Part shown: one piece after another, positions 33,133 through 42,436 of the stretch
Layout of the letters: every line of letters begins with the position of its first letter
How positions within the stretch are numbered: the stretch's first letter is position 1
The notes under the pieces: generated by a model
What the model was told of the DNA's origin: nothing
What the model saw: the letters and a program-made list of their open reading frames with translations, nothing else
The model's database searches: none
Translations under genes and position numbers: made by a program
Assembly: GCA_028281025.1 (NCBI GenBank)
Contig: JANQKR010000048.1
Location: 124,001-188,000 of the forward strand
Direction of reading: 5' to 3'
Source of the DNA: Croceivirga sp.
GTDB lineage: Bacteria; Bacteroidota; Bacteroidia; Flavobacteriales; Flavobacteriaceae
DNA: 64,000 nucleotides

Positions 33133-33987
33133 ATGGTAAATTTTAACGGGGCGCTTTTGGAACGTACCTCCCATTTTCTTACCCACACCAATAGGGGGTT
33201 CTTGTTTGGGGATGTACTTTTTGAGGAAGTACGGGTAATCCATGGGCAAATTGTCTTTTGGGAGGACCACTATTTTAGGCTCATGGCCAGTATGCGGATT
33301 TTACGTATGGAAATTCCTATGGAGTTTACGATGGAATTTCTGGAAGAACAGATCCTCGCCACCCTTGAATCCAATGGTTTTATGGAAAAACCGGCCTTGG
33401 TGCGTATTGCCGTGTTTCGGGATGGGGGTACCACCCTTTCCCCAAAACAAAACAAGGTATCTTTTGTCCTGGATACCAAGGCCCTTTCTGCCCCGTTTTA
33501 CACCCTGGATGAAAATGCCTATGAAGTGGAATTGTTCAAGGATTACCTGATCAATGATGATATGCTCTCCAAATTGGATACCAACAATAAAACCGTTGAA
33601 GTGGTAGCAAGCATCTTTGCCCACGAAAATGGCTATTCCGATTGTATCCTCTTGAACACCAAAAAGCATGTGGTGGGAACCATACAGGGCTCAATTTTTT
33701 TGGTAAAGGATGGAAAAGTCAAAATTCCACCACCATCGGATGGGGCAAAAAATAGGGTTTTACGAAAGAAATTGTATGAAATCATTGATGCCATTGATGG
33801 GTTTGAAATTGAAGAGGCCGTTATTTCCCCCTTTGAACTCCAAAAAGCGGATGAACTCTTTGTGGTGAACAATAGCACTGGCATACAACCCATTACCCAA
33901 TACAGGAAAAAAGCCTATGGGAACAAGACGGCAAGGAATCTTTTGGGCAAGCTCAACGCAAATGCCAGATTGGCTAGTTTAAAATAG
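33133..33987 (+). CDS. Aminotransferase class IV (PLP-dependent)
   Basis: 284 residues from the ATG at 33133; the earlier TTG at 33109 overlaps the likely promoter. Fold type IV: TNRGFLFGDVLFEEVRVIHG, RLMASMRILRM and the active Lys in TNNKTVEVVA; later FLVKDGKVKIPPPSDG. Family members are branched-chain aminotransferases, D-amino acid aminotransferases and aminodeoxychorismate lyases; the exact reaction is not resolved here, and the usual Glu before the NLF-type motif is replaced (VVGTIQGSIFL). Its end overlaps the convergent YqgE gene by 14 bases. Confidence 0.85.
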   Translation: MVNFNGALLERTSHFLTHTNRGFLFGDVLFEEVRVIHGQIVFWEDHYFRLMASMRILRMEIPMEFTMEFLEEQILATLESNGFMEKPALVRIAVFRDGGTTLSPKQNKVSFVLDTKALSAPFYTLDENAYEVELFKDYLINDDMLSKLDTNNKTVEVVASIFAHENGYSDCILLNTKKHVVGTIQGSIFLVKDGKVKIPPPSDGAKNRVLRKKLYEIIDAIDGFEIEEAVISPFELQKADELFVVNNSTGIQPITQYRKKAYGNKTARNLLGKLNANARLASLK

Positions 33988-34531
33988 GATTCTCAGGAGA
34001 GTTGGACCAAATCAGATATTCGCCACCCAGTTCAATCATCTTTTCCTTCCAAAAGGCTGTGGTCGATTTTTGGATGATATCACTTTGATACTCGTTTTGT
34101 ACCACCACCCATGATTTGGATACCAATTCCTGGTCCAATTGCAGGGAGGCCCACCCGGAATAGCCCAAAAAGAACCGAATGTCCTTTTCCGTAATGGTAT
34201 TGTTATTGATCAATTCCACGGTTTTTTCAAAATCCCCTCCCCAATAGATACCATCCGAAATTTCCACACTATCGTCTATCAAATGGGGTACTTTGTGTAT
34301 GAAGTACAAATTGTCCTGTTCCACGGGTCCTCCATTAAAAACCCGTAAGGGCACCTTTATTTCGGAAACCAAATCACGGATGTCGTACTCCAAGGGCTTG
34401 TTCAATATAAAACCTACCGCACCTTCGGTGTTGTGTTCCGCCAAAAGGACAACGGATCTATTAAAGGAAACATCCCCAGTTAAGGCAGGTTCCGCAATCA
34501 ATAGTTTTCCTTTTTTAGGTTTAATTTCCAC
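33974..34531 (-). CDS. YqgE/AlgH family protein (UPF0301)
   Basis: 185 residues, full length for the family. Signature stretches GKLLIAEPALTGD-x-x-F-x-RSVVLL, GAVGFILNKPL, GGPVEQDNLYFIH and a C-terminal FLGYSGWASLQLDQEL. Widely conserved bacterial protein of unsettled function. Convergent with the aminotransferase and followed upstream by the HU terminator. Confidence 0.9.
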   Translation of the reverse strand: MEIKPKKGKLLIAEPALTGDVSFNRSVVLLAEHNTEGAVGFILNKPLEYDIRDLVSEIKVPLRVFNGGPVEQDNLYFIHKVPHLIDDSVEISDGIYWGGDFEKTVELINNNTITEKDIRFFLGYSGWASLQLDQELVSKSWVVVQNEYQSDIIQKSTTAFWKEKMIELGGEYLIWSNSPENPILN

Positions 34532-34600
34532 GGTGTTTTATGTTCTGATGACAAATAAATGTACTGTTTTAAATGATAACTTCAAAAGTTGCCAAAAATA

Positions 34601-34632
34601 AAAAGCACTTCGTAGTGAAACGAAGTGCTTTT
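34601..34632. terminator. Bidirectional terminator downstream of HU
   Basis: AAAAGCACTTCGT (34601-34613) pairs with ACGAAGTGCTTTT (34620-34632) around AGTGAA. Confidence 0.88.
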
Positions 34633-34655
34633 TTAAGCGGTAAAAGACATATCTT

Positions 34656-34928
34656 TTAGTTTACGGCATCGCTCAACTCAGAACCCGCCTTAAACTTCAC
34701 AACATTTTTTGCAGCAATCTTAATAGTCTGACCAGTTTGTGGGTTTCTTCCCTCTCTGGCGTTTCTTCTGGAAACTGACCATGATCCAAAACCAACTAAA
34801 GAAACTCGGTTTCCTTTTTTAAGTGATCCTTCAACATTGCCCAAGAAAGATTCCAATGCTTTTTTAGCAGCTGCCTTGGTGATGCCAGCATCAGCGGCCA
34901 TTGCATCGATTAATTCTGTTTTGTTCAT
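34656..34928 (-). CDS. HU-family DNA-binding protein
   Basis: 90 residues, full length. MNKTELIDAMAADAGITKAA, the beta arm FGSWSVSRRNAREGRNPQTG and the end FKAGSELSDAVN are typical of HU/IHF proteins. Binds and bends DNA nonspecifically as a dimer in the nucleoid. Monocistronic, with its own terminator. Confidence 0.95.
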   Translation of the reverse strand: MNKTELIDAMAADAGITKAAAKKALESFLGNVEGSLKKGNRVSLVGFGSWSVSRRNAREGRNPQTGQTIKIAAKNVVKFKAGSELSDAVN

Positions 34929-35104
34929 AATTGAATTAAATTAATTGTTGTTAATATAACTTTAAATGCTGAACAAATTTATACGGAATTGCGGGCAGAC
35001 CAAGTAAATTCAAGGGAAATCAGGGTTTTTGTTAATAACTTGAAGTCTTTGTTGATAAAAGCGACCAAATTTTAACCTTTCCCTTAGCCCAATGATAATG
35101 CGGG

Positions 35105-36046
35105 CTAGAGCACATGTGCATCCTTATGCACTTTAAGGCCGTTCAACAACTCCTTGATTTCCATTTTTCGTTTGCCCGGAAATTGTACCTCCAGCAATTG
35201 CAAAAAACCATCCTTGACCGCAATTTTTAAATGGTTTTTGGAGACCAGTAAGGCGCCCACCTTATGTTGATGTCGTTCGTACTCCTTCCCCACGGCAAAA
35301 ATCTTAAGGGTCGTGCTTTCATCCCCATTGCTGAAATCCGTCCACGCTGCGGGGTAGGGACTCAACCCCCGGATAAAATTAAAGAGCCGGTCCAACGGTA
35401 ACGACCAATCTATCTTACAGTCTTCCTTAAAAATTTTTGGGGCCTGTTTTAGGTTTTTTGATTGCGGTTGTTTTTTGGTCTGCACGGCGCCGCTCGCAAT
35501 GGCACTTACGGTTTCCAAAATGAGGTCGGCCCCCAAATGCATTAACTTATCGTGCAAGGAGCCCGCATCCTCCCCCGGGTCTATTTTGGTTTTCTTTTGC
35601 TGGATGATTTCCCCGGTATCGATTTTCTCATCGATAAAAAACGTGGTGACCCCGGTTTCCCGTTCCCCATTGATGATGGCCCAATTAATAGGGGCAGCAC
35701 CCCTATACTGCGGCAATAGGGAAGCATGGAGGTTAAAGGTACCTAACTCAGGAAGTTCCCAGACCACCTTTGGAAGCATCCTAAAGGCGACCACAATTTG
35801 TAAATTGGGTTTAAGGGCCTTGAGCTCTTCCAAAAAGGAGGCGTCTTTTAAGTTGGTAGGTTGTAAGACCTTAAGCCCCATTTGAACGGCATAACGTTTA
35901 ACGGCGGATTCATTGAGTTTTCTTCCCCTTCCCGCAGGTTTATCGGGAGCGGTAATGACCCCAACAACGGTGTATCCTGTTTCTACCAACCGGGAAAGTC
36001 CCTGAACCGCGAAATCAGGGGTTCCCATAAAGACAATACGCAACAT
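35105..36046 (-). CDS. fmt: Methionyl-tRNA formyltransferase
   Basis: 313 residues from the ATG at 36046 (MLRIVFMGTPDFA), chosen because an AAGGAAAAGGAA ribosome site lies just before it; the ATG at 36070 adds eight residues overlapping recQ. Formyltransferase domain with FNLHASLLPQYRGAAP, GVTTFFIDEKIDTGEI (catalytic Asn/His/Asp region) and a C-terminal OB-like domain. Formylates Met-tRNA for initiation. Located 10 bases after recQ in the same transcript. Confidence 0.93.
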   Translation of the reverse strand: MLRIVFMGTPDFAVQGLSRLVETGYTVVGVITAPDKPAGRGRKLNESAVKRYAVQMGLKVLQPTNLKDASFLEELKALKPNLQIVVAFRMLPKVVWELPELGTFNLHASLLPQYRGAAPINWAIINGERETGVTTFFIDEKIDTGEIIQQKKTKIDPGEDAGSLHDKLMHLGADLILETVSAIASGAVQTKKQPQSKNLKQAPKIFKEDCKIDWSLPLDRLFNFIRGLSPYPAAWTDFSNGDESTTLKIFAVGKEYERHQHKVGALLVSKNHLKIAVKDGFLQLLEVQFPGKRKMEIKELLNGLKVHKDAHVL

Positions 36047-36056
36047 TTCCTTTTCC

Positions 36057-37952
36057 TTATTGGATGCCATAGGTGTTATTTGTTTTAAGGACCAACGCTT
36101 CGTCTTCCAATAGTTCTTTTAGGGCATTGAGCACATCAATCTCCCTAAAAGCGGTACTGGCAACCAGTTCACGGGAGGTTTTGTCACCTCCATTTAAAAT
36201 CCCCATAATTGCGGCCTTAATATCCGAACCAATACGTCCCTGTTGTCCATTCGTTGTGCAAACATCGCATTTTCCACAGGGTTCGACCATTTTTTCATCA
36301 AAATAGTCCAATAAAAATCCAAGCCTACATCTTTTTTTGTTTTTCGAATAGGCAATCATGGATTGCAGTTTCATCCGTTTTGTCCTATTCAGTTTCTCAA
36401 TGTTTGCGGCAATCGTATTGATGGTAGCATCGTCCTCCCTTGGCCTTAAGAAAACAATTTTTAGGTCTTGTTGCGAAAACACAAAAGTGGCCAATCCATC
36501 CTGACTTATTTTTTCCAAGGTATGCAGCACAAATTTTACACTTTCCTTGGTTTTGGTGGCGAGCAATGACGGGTTTATCTTGGTTTCAAACTCAAATACC
36601 CCACCATAGGTCCGGAGTAACACCTGTACGATATGGCCCATTTTTACATGTTGTTCCATCCAATGGAACAATTCCCTTTTATGTGCGGTAAACTGGATTG
36701 ATGTTGTGTTTTGCGAGGTTTCAGAAACCGAGATGATACCATTTTGGTCCAAAAGTTTAATTGCGGTGTAGGTTTTTCGGGTATGAAGTCCATAGTGATT
36801 GCAGAATTCATTGAAATTTAAACCGAAACTTTCACCAGAGCCCTCGCCATAGGCAATTTGAAAGTTGGAATTCAACTTCTTATATACTTTTTTTACAAAG
36901 GCCACATTGGGTATGGAATCCTGAAACTGTTTTTTGGACCGCTCAATATCGTTTTCATTCAATAAAAGGATTGCTTTTGCCGGTTTTCCATCCCGGCCTG
37001 CCCTGCCCGCTTCCTGGTAATAGTTCTCAATACTGTCCGGGAGTTGATAGTGGATAACGGTGCCCACGTCCGGTTTGTCCACTCCCATGCCAAAAGCATT
37101 GGTAGCTACCATAACACGCACTTTGTTGGTCAGCCAGGCTTCCAATCTTTCCTTTTTCCCAAAATCCGAAAGACCGCCATGGAAATAGGTTGCCACTCCA
37201 TTTTTTTCATTCAATGTTTTCGAGAGAAGCACGGAATCCCTTCTGGTGCGCACATACACTATGGCACTTCGGCCATCGTTCTTTAGGGCTTGTTTTAGGG
37301 CATAGCCCTTGTCTTCCCTATTTTCGATTCGAAATTCTATATTTTTTCGTTCAAAGGAGTCCCTAAATACTTTGGCGCTTTGCATTTGGAGGTTGTCCGC
37401 AATATCATCCGCCACCTTTTTTGTGGCGGTTGCCGTAAGTGCTATCATCGGAATACTGGGGTGGAGTTCCCTTAGTATGGAGCACTTTCGATACGCAGGT
37501 CTAAAATCATGCCCCCACTCGGAAATGCAGTGTGCCTCGTCAATAGCAATGAAATTCACCGGCATTTGCTGAATCCTTTCCCTGACCATGGACTGATGTA
37601 AACGCTCAGGGGAGAGGTATAGGAATTTATAATTCCCATGTATGCAATTGTCCAAAAGCGCATCCATTTCACGTTGGGGGATACTCCCGGTAAGCCCAAT
37701 GGTTTTAATACCTTTTTGTTTGAGTACCTGGACCTGGTTTTCGATTAAGGCGATCAAAGGGGAAACCACGATGCATATCCCTTCCCTGACCAAGGCGGGG
37801 ACTTGAAAGCATATGGATTTTCCACTGCCCGTGGGCATCAGTACCAGCGCATCCTTACCTTGAAGTAAAGATCTGATGATCTCCCGTTGTGAACCCCTGA
37901 AGTTTTCATGGCCCCAAAACTTTCGTAGGATATGTTCGGGCGATCCTTTCAC
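36057..37952 (-). CDS. recQ: RecQ-family ATP-dependent DNA helicase
   Basis: 631 residues. Walker A LMPTGSGKSICFQ, DEAH box AIDEAHCISEWGHDFRP, motif V FGMGVDKPDV and motif VI YYQEAGRAGRDG; zinc-binding region KKRCRLG and PCGKCDVC, then a winged-helix tail. No HRDC domain is visible at the end. Unwinds DNA 3'-5' in recombination and repair. Overlaps the following kinase-like gene by 4 bases (ATGA), so the two are coupled. Confidence 0.92.
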   Translation of the reverse strand: MKGSPEHILRKFWGHENFRGSQREIIRSLLQGKDALVLMPTGSGKSICFQVPALVREGICIVVSPLIALIENQVQVLKQKGIKTIGLTGSIPQREMDALLDNCIHGNYKFLYLSPERLHQSMVRERIQQMPVNFIAIDEAHCISEWGHDFRPAYRKCSILRELHPSIPMIALTATATKKVADDIADNLQMQSAKVFRDSFERKNIEFRIENREDKGYALKQALKNDGRSAIVYVRTRRDSVLLSKTLNEKNGVATYFHGGLSDFGKKERLEAWLTNKVRVMVATNAFGMGVDKPDVGTVIHYQLPDSIENYYQEAGRAGRDGKPAKAILLLNENDIERSKKQFQDSIPNVAFVKKVYKKLNSNFQIAYGEGSGESFGLNFNEFCNHYGLHTRKTYTAIKLLDQNGIISVSETSQNTTSIQFTAHKRELFHWMEQHVKMGHIVQVLLRTYGGVFEFETKINPSLLATKTKESVKFVLHTLEKISQDGLATFVFSQQDLKIVFLRPREDDATINTIAANIEKLNRTKRMKLQSMIAYSKNKKRCRLGFLLDYFDEKMVEPCGKCDVCTTNGQQGRIGSDIKAAIMGILNGGDKTSRELVASTAFREIDVLNALKELLEDEALVLKTNNTYGIQ

Positions 37953-38509
37953 TTGGGGAGTGTATCTAAAATAAATGAGGTGCGTTCCGTTATCGAAGCT
38001 TTTGGGACAATAATCGGCGAATAACCAAATCGAATGTAGGTCTCCATTAAATGATGGTGAAGCTTTTCCGCTTCTTCAAAACTCTCCAGGCGTTCGTTGT
38101 CCGAAACATAAATCGCTTTCCAGGGGGGAAGGATAAAAATGGCATCGTATCTCTTTTCCCGACTTAAACCTTCAAAATCAGAAGGGTATTTTTGGCCAAA
38201 AAAATCCATGTATGCCAGGACATCGGGAATACCCCTATCAAAAAAGCACATGGTTTTCCTAAGGCCAAGGGATTCATTAAAGTGTTTTTCCCTTCCATAC
38301 AAAAGGGTTTTGTTGAATTCCATGGGGTCATCCACAAATACCAGGGGGTTGGAAACCATTTTATTTTTGGTTTCCGTTTGCTTTGCCTTAGCGGTCATGT
38401 CCCTTATGATTTCATGGTAACAATGAAATCCCAGTTTTTCAAGTTCTTGGACCACAACGGTTTTTCCAGTCCCGGGAGCTCCGGTAACAACAATTCTTTT
38501 TACCTTCAT
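37949..38509 (-). CDS. AAA-family NTPase/kinase-like protein (AAA_28)
   Basis: 186 residues. P-loop near the N-terminus (VTGAPGTGKTVVVQELEKLG), a Walker B-like FFDRGIPDVLAY, and C-terminal IIVPKASITERTSFIL. The AAA_28 group includes small predicted ATPases and thiamine triphosphatase-like or nucleotide kinase-like proteins; substrate unknown. First gene of the recQ-fmt transcript and divergent from the DUF493 gene. Confidence 0.8.
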   Translation of the reverse strand: MKVKRIVVTGAPGTGKTVVVQELEKLGFHCYHEIIRDMTAKAKQTETKNKMVSNPLVFVDDPMEFNKTLLYGREKHFNESLGLRKTMCFFDRGIPDVLAYMDFFGQKYPSDFEGLSREKRYDAIFILPPWKAIYVSDNERLESFEEAEKLHHHLMETYIRFGYSPIIVPKASITERTSFILDTLPK

Positions 38510-38594
38510 TTTGAATGGAATTCGGGAACAAATTAATCAATTGCTTTCCAATAAAAAATTGTTGTTTACCCGCTATATTTGCAAAAATCGATTT

Positions 38595-38882
38595 ATGGAA
38601 GGGAACGATTCAGATGAGTTTTATACCCGCCTAAGGGAACAACTTTGGGAAAATACCAAATGGCCTGCGAACTACTTGTACAAGTTCATTGTGCCCACGG
38701 ACAAGAAGAAGATTGAACGGATACATTCCATTTTTGACAATACCGGAGCCGTGATCGAGTCCAAGAAATCCAAAAAGGGGACCTATACCAGTATTTCGGT
38801 AACGGTACATCTAAAAAACCCGGATGAGGTCATCAAAAAATACAAAGAGGTTTCCATAATTGAAGGGGTCATTTCCCTATAG
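38595..38882 (+). CDS. DUF493 family protein
   Basis: 95 residues from the ATG at 38595 (MEGNDSDEFYTRLREQLWEN); the frame from 38511 reads through the divergent promoter. Matches the small YbeD-like ACT-fold proteins (WPANYLYKFIVPTDKKKIE, YTSISVTVHLKNPDEVI). Function unknown in the family; possibly regulatory. Confidence 0.85.
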   Translation: MEGNDSDEFYTRLREQLWENTKWPANYLYKFIVPTDKKKIERIHSIFDNTGAVIESKKSKKGTYTSISVTVHLKNPDEVIKKYKEVSIIEGVISL

Positions 38883-38942
38883 TGTGCGAAAGCGGCATAA
38901 TTTTATTACTTTGCAACATATTTACTTCCTAAAAATTTCAAT

Positions 38943-39590
38943 TTGAATTTAGTAGACAATCTAGAATACAATACCGAACGTCCGCCATTGCATATTCCTG
39001 AATACGGACGTCATTTTCAAAAAATGGTAGATCATGCCGTTTCCATCACGGATAGGGACGAGAGGAATAAGGTGGCGCAATCCATTATCAGTGTAATGGG
39101 GAATCTGCAGCCCCATTTAAGGGACGTCCCGGATTTTCAGCATAAACTATGGGACCAGTTGTTCATTATGTCCGATTTTAAGCTGGATGTGGACTCCCCA
39201 TTTCCAATAACCTCCAAAGAAGTACTCCAACAACGTCCGGAACCTCTGGAATACCCTCAGAACTTTCCGAAATACCGTTTTTACGGAAACAATATAAAGC
39301 GCATGATAGATGTGGCCGTGAAGTGGGACAAGGGCGATATGAGGGACGGTTTGGAATATGCCATTGCGAACCACATGAAAAAGTGCTATTTGAACTGGAA
39401 CAAGGATTCGGTGGAGGATGCAGTTATCTTCCAGCACCTTAAGGAATTAAGTGATGGTGCCATAGATTTGGCCCCGGATGGTGAGAGCCTTACCGATAGT
39501 GGACAGTTTTTACGGAACAAAGCACAAAAATCCAATAGGAGCCACGGCAAAAAAAGCCAAAAGAGCAGTCGAAACAGAAAACGATACTAA
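38943..39590 (+). CDS. DUF4290 domain-containing protein
   Basis: 215 residues with a TTG start at 38943 (MNLVDNLEYNTERPPLHIPE). Strongly conserved Bacteroidota family (IPEYGRHFQKMVDHAV, VMGNLQPHLRDVPDFQHKLW, MSDFKLDVDSPFP). The C-terminal 30 residues are basic and low-complexity (NRSHGKKSQKSSRNRKR), suggesting nucleic-acid or ribosome contact. Lies 17 bases before murA, a common pairing in this phylum. Confidence 0.88.
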   Translation: MNLVDNLEYNTERPPLHIPEYGRHFQKMVDHAVSITDRDERNKVAQSIISVMGNLQPHLRDVPDFQHKLWDQLFIMSDFKLDVDSPFPITSKEVLQQRPEPLEYPQNFPKYRFYGNNIKRMIDVAVKWDKGDMRDGLEYAIANHMKKCYLNWNKDSVEDAVIFQHLKELSDGAIDLAPDGESLTDSGQFLRNKAQKSNRSHGKKSQKSSRNRKRY

Positions 39591-39607
39591 CTTCTTTTTG
39601 TCAATAA

Positions 39608-40915
39608 ATGGGTACATTTAGAATTGAGGGAGGAAAGCAACTGCAAGGAGAAATCATCCCTCAAGGGGCAAAGAACGAAGCACTTCAAATCCTATGTGCC
39701 GTTTTACTTACCCCGGAAAAAGTGACCATCCATAATATCCCGGATATTGTTGATGTTAACAAACTCATCTTCCTTTTGGAGGATTTAGGGGTTAAGGTCC
39801 AAAAGCGGGGTCACGGTTCCTATACGTTTAAAGCGGACGATGTTAATCTGGATTACCTTCAATCCAGCCAATTCAAACAAGATGGAAGGGGCCTAAGGGG
39901 GTCCATAATGCTGGTAGGTCCCTTGTTGGGGAGGTTTGGAAAGGGCTACATCCCAAAACCTGGGGGTGATAAAATTGGTAGACGTCGATTGGATACCCAT
40001 TTTGAGGGTTTCATAAAATTGGGCGCTAAGTTTCGATACAACCGTGAGGAATATTTCTACGGCGTGGAGGCCAAAAGGCTCAAAGGGACCTATATGCTGC
40101 TTGATGAAGCCTCGGTAACTGGGACGGCGAATATTGTAATGGCCGCTGTATTGGCAGAGGGAACGACCACCATTTATAATGCGGCCTGTGAGCCCTATCT
40201 ACAACAATTATGTAAGATGTTGGTACAGATGGGGGCCAAAATTTCCGGAATAGGTTCCAATTTATTGACCATTGAAGGGGTAACCGAGCTTGGGGGTACC
40301 GAACATACCATGCTTCCGGATATGATCGAAATTGGAAGCTGGATTGGATTGGCAGCGATGACCAGAAGTGAATTGACCATCAAAAACGTAAGTTGGGAAA
40401 ACTTGGGCCAAATCCCCAGCGCCTTTAAGCGCTTGGGAATACAAATGGAATTGATAGGGGACGACATTCATATTCCAAAGCACGACAAAGGGTACGAAAT
40501 CCAGAATTTCATAGACGGATCCATCATGACCATCGCGGATGCGCCTTGGCCGGGCCTTACGCCCGATCTATTGAGCATACTGCTTGTTGTTGCCACCCAG
40601 GCCAGGGGAGAAGTGGTCATCCATCAAAAAATGTTTGAAAGCCGTCTGTTCTTTGTGGACAAACTGTTGGACATGGGGGCTAAGATCATTCTTTGTGATC
40701 CCCATAGGGCAACGGTCATTGGCCACGATTTTAAGTCCACCTTAAAGGCAACCACTATGACCTCCCCGGATATACGTGCAGGAGTGTCCTTGTTAATAGC
40801 TGCATTGTCCGCAAAAGGAACCTCTACAATCCACAATATAGAACAGATAGATAGAGGCTATGAAAATATTGACGAACGATTACGTGCCATAGGCGCTGAA
40901 ATTGTAAGGGTTTAG
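39608..40915 (+). CDS. murA: UDP-N-acetylglucosamine 1-carboxyvinyltransferase
   Basis: 435 residues, full length. First committed step of peptidoglycan synthesis: adds enolpyruvate from PEP to UDP-GlcNAc. GAKNEALQILCAVLLTPE at the N-terminus and the catalytic loop PKPGGDKIGRRRLDTHF, in which Asp121 takes the place of the usual catalytic Cys. The Asp form is known from other bacteria and is insensitive to fosfomycin. SMTIADAPWPGLTPDL and the C-terminal DRGYENIDERLRAIGA complete the EPSP-like fold. Operon with the DUF4290 gene. Confidence 0.95.
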   Translation: MGTFRIEGGKQLQGEIIPQGAKNEALQILCAVLLTPEKVTIHNIPDIVDVNKLIFLLEDLGVKVQKRGHGSYTFKADDVNLDYLQSSQFKQDGRGLRGSIMLVGPLLGRFGKGYIPKPGGDKIGRRRLDTHFEGFIKLGAKFRYNREEYFYGVEAKRLKGTYMLLDEASVTGTANIVMAAVLAEGTTTIYNAACEPYLQQLCKMLVQMGAKISGIGSNLLTIEGVTELGGTEHTMLPDMIEIGSWIGLAAMTRSELTIKNVSWENLGQIPSAFKRLGIQMELIGDDIHIPKHDKGYEIQNFIDGSIMTIADAPWPGLTPDLLSILLVVATQARGEVVIHQKMFESRLFFVDKLLDMGAKIILCDPHRATVIGHDFKSTLKATTMTSPDIRAGVSLLIAALSAKGTSTIHNIEQIDRGYENIDERLRAIGAEIVRV

Positions 40916-41021
40916 TCCTCCCTTTTCCAGTAATCAGGAATTCGTCCAGTGCGCTGTGCAAATCATCACCTTTCTTGCTGTTGGTGAAAACAATGAATCC
41001 CGTGTTTAGTTCGGAGTACAT
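40913..41021 (-). pseudogene. Possible C-terminal scrap of a serine hydrolase
   Basis: Reads MYSELNTGFIVFTNSKKGDD, then LHSALDEFLITGKG on the minus strand. This recalls the end of beta-lactamase-like serine hydrolases (ELN-x-G-x-V-x-x-TNS). No upstream body of such a gene is present, so it is at best a remnant. Confidence 0.3.
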
Positions 41022-41036
41022 TTTGAATTTTTGTTT

Positions 41037-41444
41037 TTAAAGGATTTCTAACAAAGTGAGAAGGAAAATGAGACTCCAAATAATGGTCCTTAGCCAATTT
41101 TTGACAATCAAAGCCTTGATCAGCTGCAAAGGTTCCGCAATATGTTCCAATTTTTGATGCAAGGGAACAAAAACCACAAAGGTCAGTACCCAAGTGGTGA
41201 GGATCAAGGCAAGTTTGATCAAGTTAAGAGTGGAAATTTCCAGATAGGCCAACATGCTGGATGTAATGAGTTGCCCCACCATTAACGGCAGTACCACCAC
41301 GGTAATTTGTCCAGTGTATTTGGAATGCCACTTTTTTAAGTCCAATGGGCTATAGTACTGAAAGCTGGGATAAATAACCAACTGGACCAGCCAAATAAGA
41401 ATTAGGCAACCGGTATCAAAAATTAGGGCTAGTGATTGCAGCAA
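41037..41444 (-). CDS. Membrane protein of unknown function
   Basis: About 136 residues from a TTG at 41444; the ATG at 41519 would overlap the BLUF gene by 74 bases and add a charged leader. Four hydrophobic helices: TGCLILIWLVQLVIYPSFQ, VVLPLMVGQLITSSML, KLALILTTWVLTFVVF and a C-terminal TIIWSLIFLLTLL. The HP/YPSF motif after helix 1 is seen in small flavobacterial membrane proteins. Located 2 bases after the BLUF stop: same operon. Confidence 0.55.
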   Translation of the reverse strand: MLQSLALIFDTGCLILIWLVQLVIYPSFQYYSPLDLKKWHSKYTGQITVVVLPLMVGQLITSSMLAYLEISTLNLIKLALILTTWVLTFVVFVPLHQKLEHIAEPLQLIKALIVKNWLRTIIWSLIFLLTLLEIL

Positions 41445-41445
41445 T

Positions 41446-41871
41446 TCAATTTGAAAATAAAATGTCCTTAACCGCAGAGAAAAATTTGAGTACGGGCCCG
41501 CTTTTTCTGTTAAAGGCATCCGATTGCTTCAGAAAAGCATCGATTTGATTTAGTTTTAAGTTTGCCGATAGTCCATTTTGCCCATAATCGTGAAATGCCA
41601 TGCTCCATTCGCCAAAAAGTCGCGTATTGGAATACTCACTCTCAATCAAGAGGATATCATGGTGTCTCTTATCCATAGTTATCTTTTGGAACAATTTCAG
41701 AACCTCGCCCTCCTCGCCTTCCAGGAGTTGAAGAAATTGTGAGTTATGGTATAACAGACATCCAGTGATGCCATGTTCAGCATTGTAATCCTTCGCATTA
41801 CTCAACATACCATAGATTTCTGGAATGGTAAAGGATTCATTCGCTGCTGAACGGTAAACTAGCGAATGCAT
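41446..41871 (-). CDS. BLUF-domain blue-light photoreceptor
   Basis: 141 residues; the first 95 form a BLUF domain, which binds FAD. Key residues are present: Tyr6, Asn30, Gln48 in FLQLLEG and Trp-Ser-Met near 89-91 (FGEWSMAF). The remaining 45 residues are a helical tail without an output domain, so it signals through protein contacts. Precedes a small membrane protein gene, a possible partner. Confidence 0.9.
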   Translation of the reverse strand: MHSLVYRSAANESFTIPEIYGMLSNAKDYNAEHGITGCLLYHNSQFLQLLEGEEGEVLKLFQKITMDKRHHDILLIESEYSNTRLFGEWSMAFHDYGQNGLSANLKLNQIDAFLKQSDAFNRKSGPVLKFFSAVKDILFSN

Positions 41872-42052
41872 ATGTACTTTTTATATGGATTGTGATTTAA
41901 ATATAATTCAAATTCTGTTTAACTTTTGAATTTTGAATGAAGAACTTTTAAAATTGGGTTAATTGTTGAAATAGCAACTGTTTGTAACCAAGTTTTATGG
42001 TTTAATGTGAACATCAAAAGGCGAATTTTGATTAAACAAAAGTAACCACATA

Positions 42053-42421
42053 TTAGTTGCGGATGCTCCAGGCCCAATAGATAAGTAAGGGATGAATGAG
42101 GAGCAATCGAATCCAAGCCACCCATTGTGGCGTACAGAGGCCATCGGGAATACATCCGCCAATTTGGATAAAATATATATGAGATGGGACAAAGAGGAGG
42201 AGCAATAGGATAATCCCATACGCCGCATAGGTTCTAAAGGTTGCGCTAAGGAGCATCAATGCAAATATGACCTCCAAGACGCCCGCACCAAAGTTTATAA
42301 GTTCTGGATGTTTTAAATAATCGGGAATAAGTGGATAATAAAACAAAGGATGGATAAAGTGGTTCACGCCCGCCACGAACATAAAAAACGCCAGTCCATA
42401 TCGTAGTAGGTTCGATTTCAT
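42053..42421 (-). CDS. DoxX-like membrane protein
   Basis: 122 residues with four helices: RYGLAFFMFVAGVNHF, INFGAGVLEVIFALMLLSA, TYAAYGIILLLLLFVPSHI and LLLIHPLLIYWAWS. The FVAGVNHFIHPLFYYPLIP start matches DoxX-family proteins. Cys residues in GGCIPDGLCTPQW could be redox-active. Lies 15 bases after 42437 and belongs to the pirin transcript. Confidence 0.75.
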   Translation of the reverse strand: MKSNLLRYGLAFFMFVAGVNHFIHPLFYYPLIPDYLKHPELINFGAGVLEVIFALMLLSATFRTYAAYGIILLLLLFVPSHIYFIQIGGCIPDGLCTPQWVAWIRLLLIHPLLIYWAWSIRN

Positions 42422-42436
42422 GATTTGCTTGGGCTC

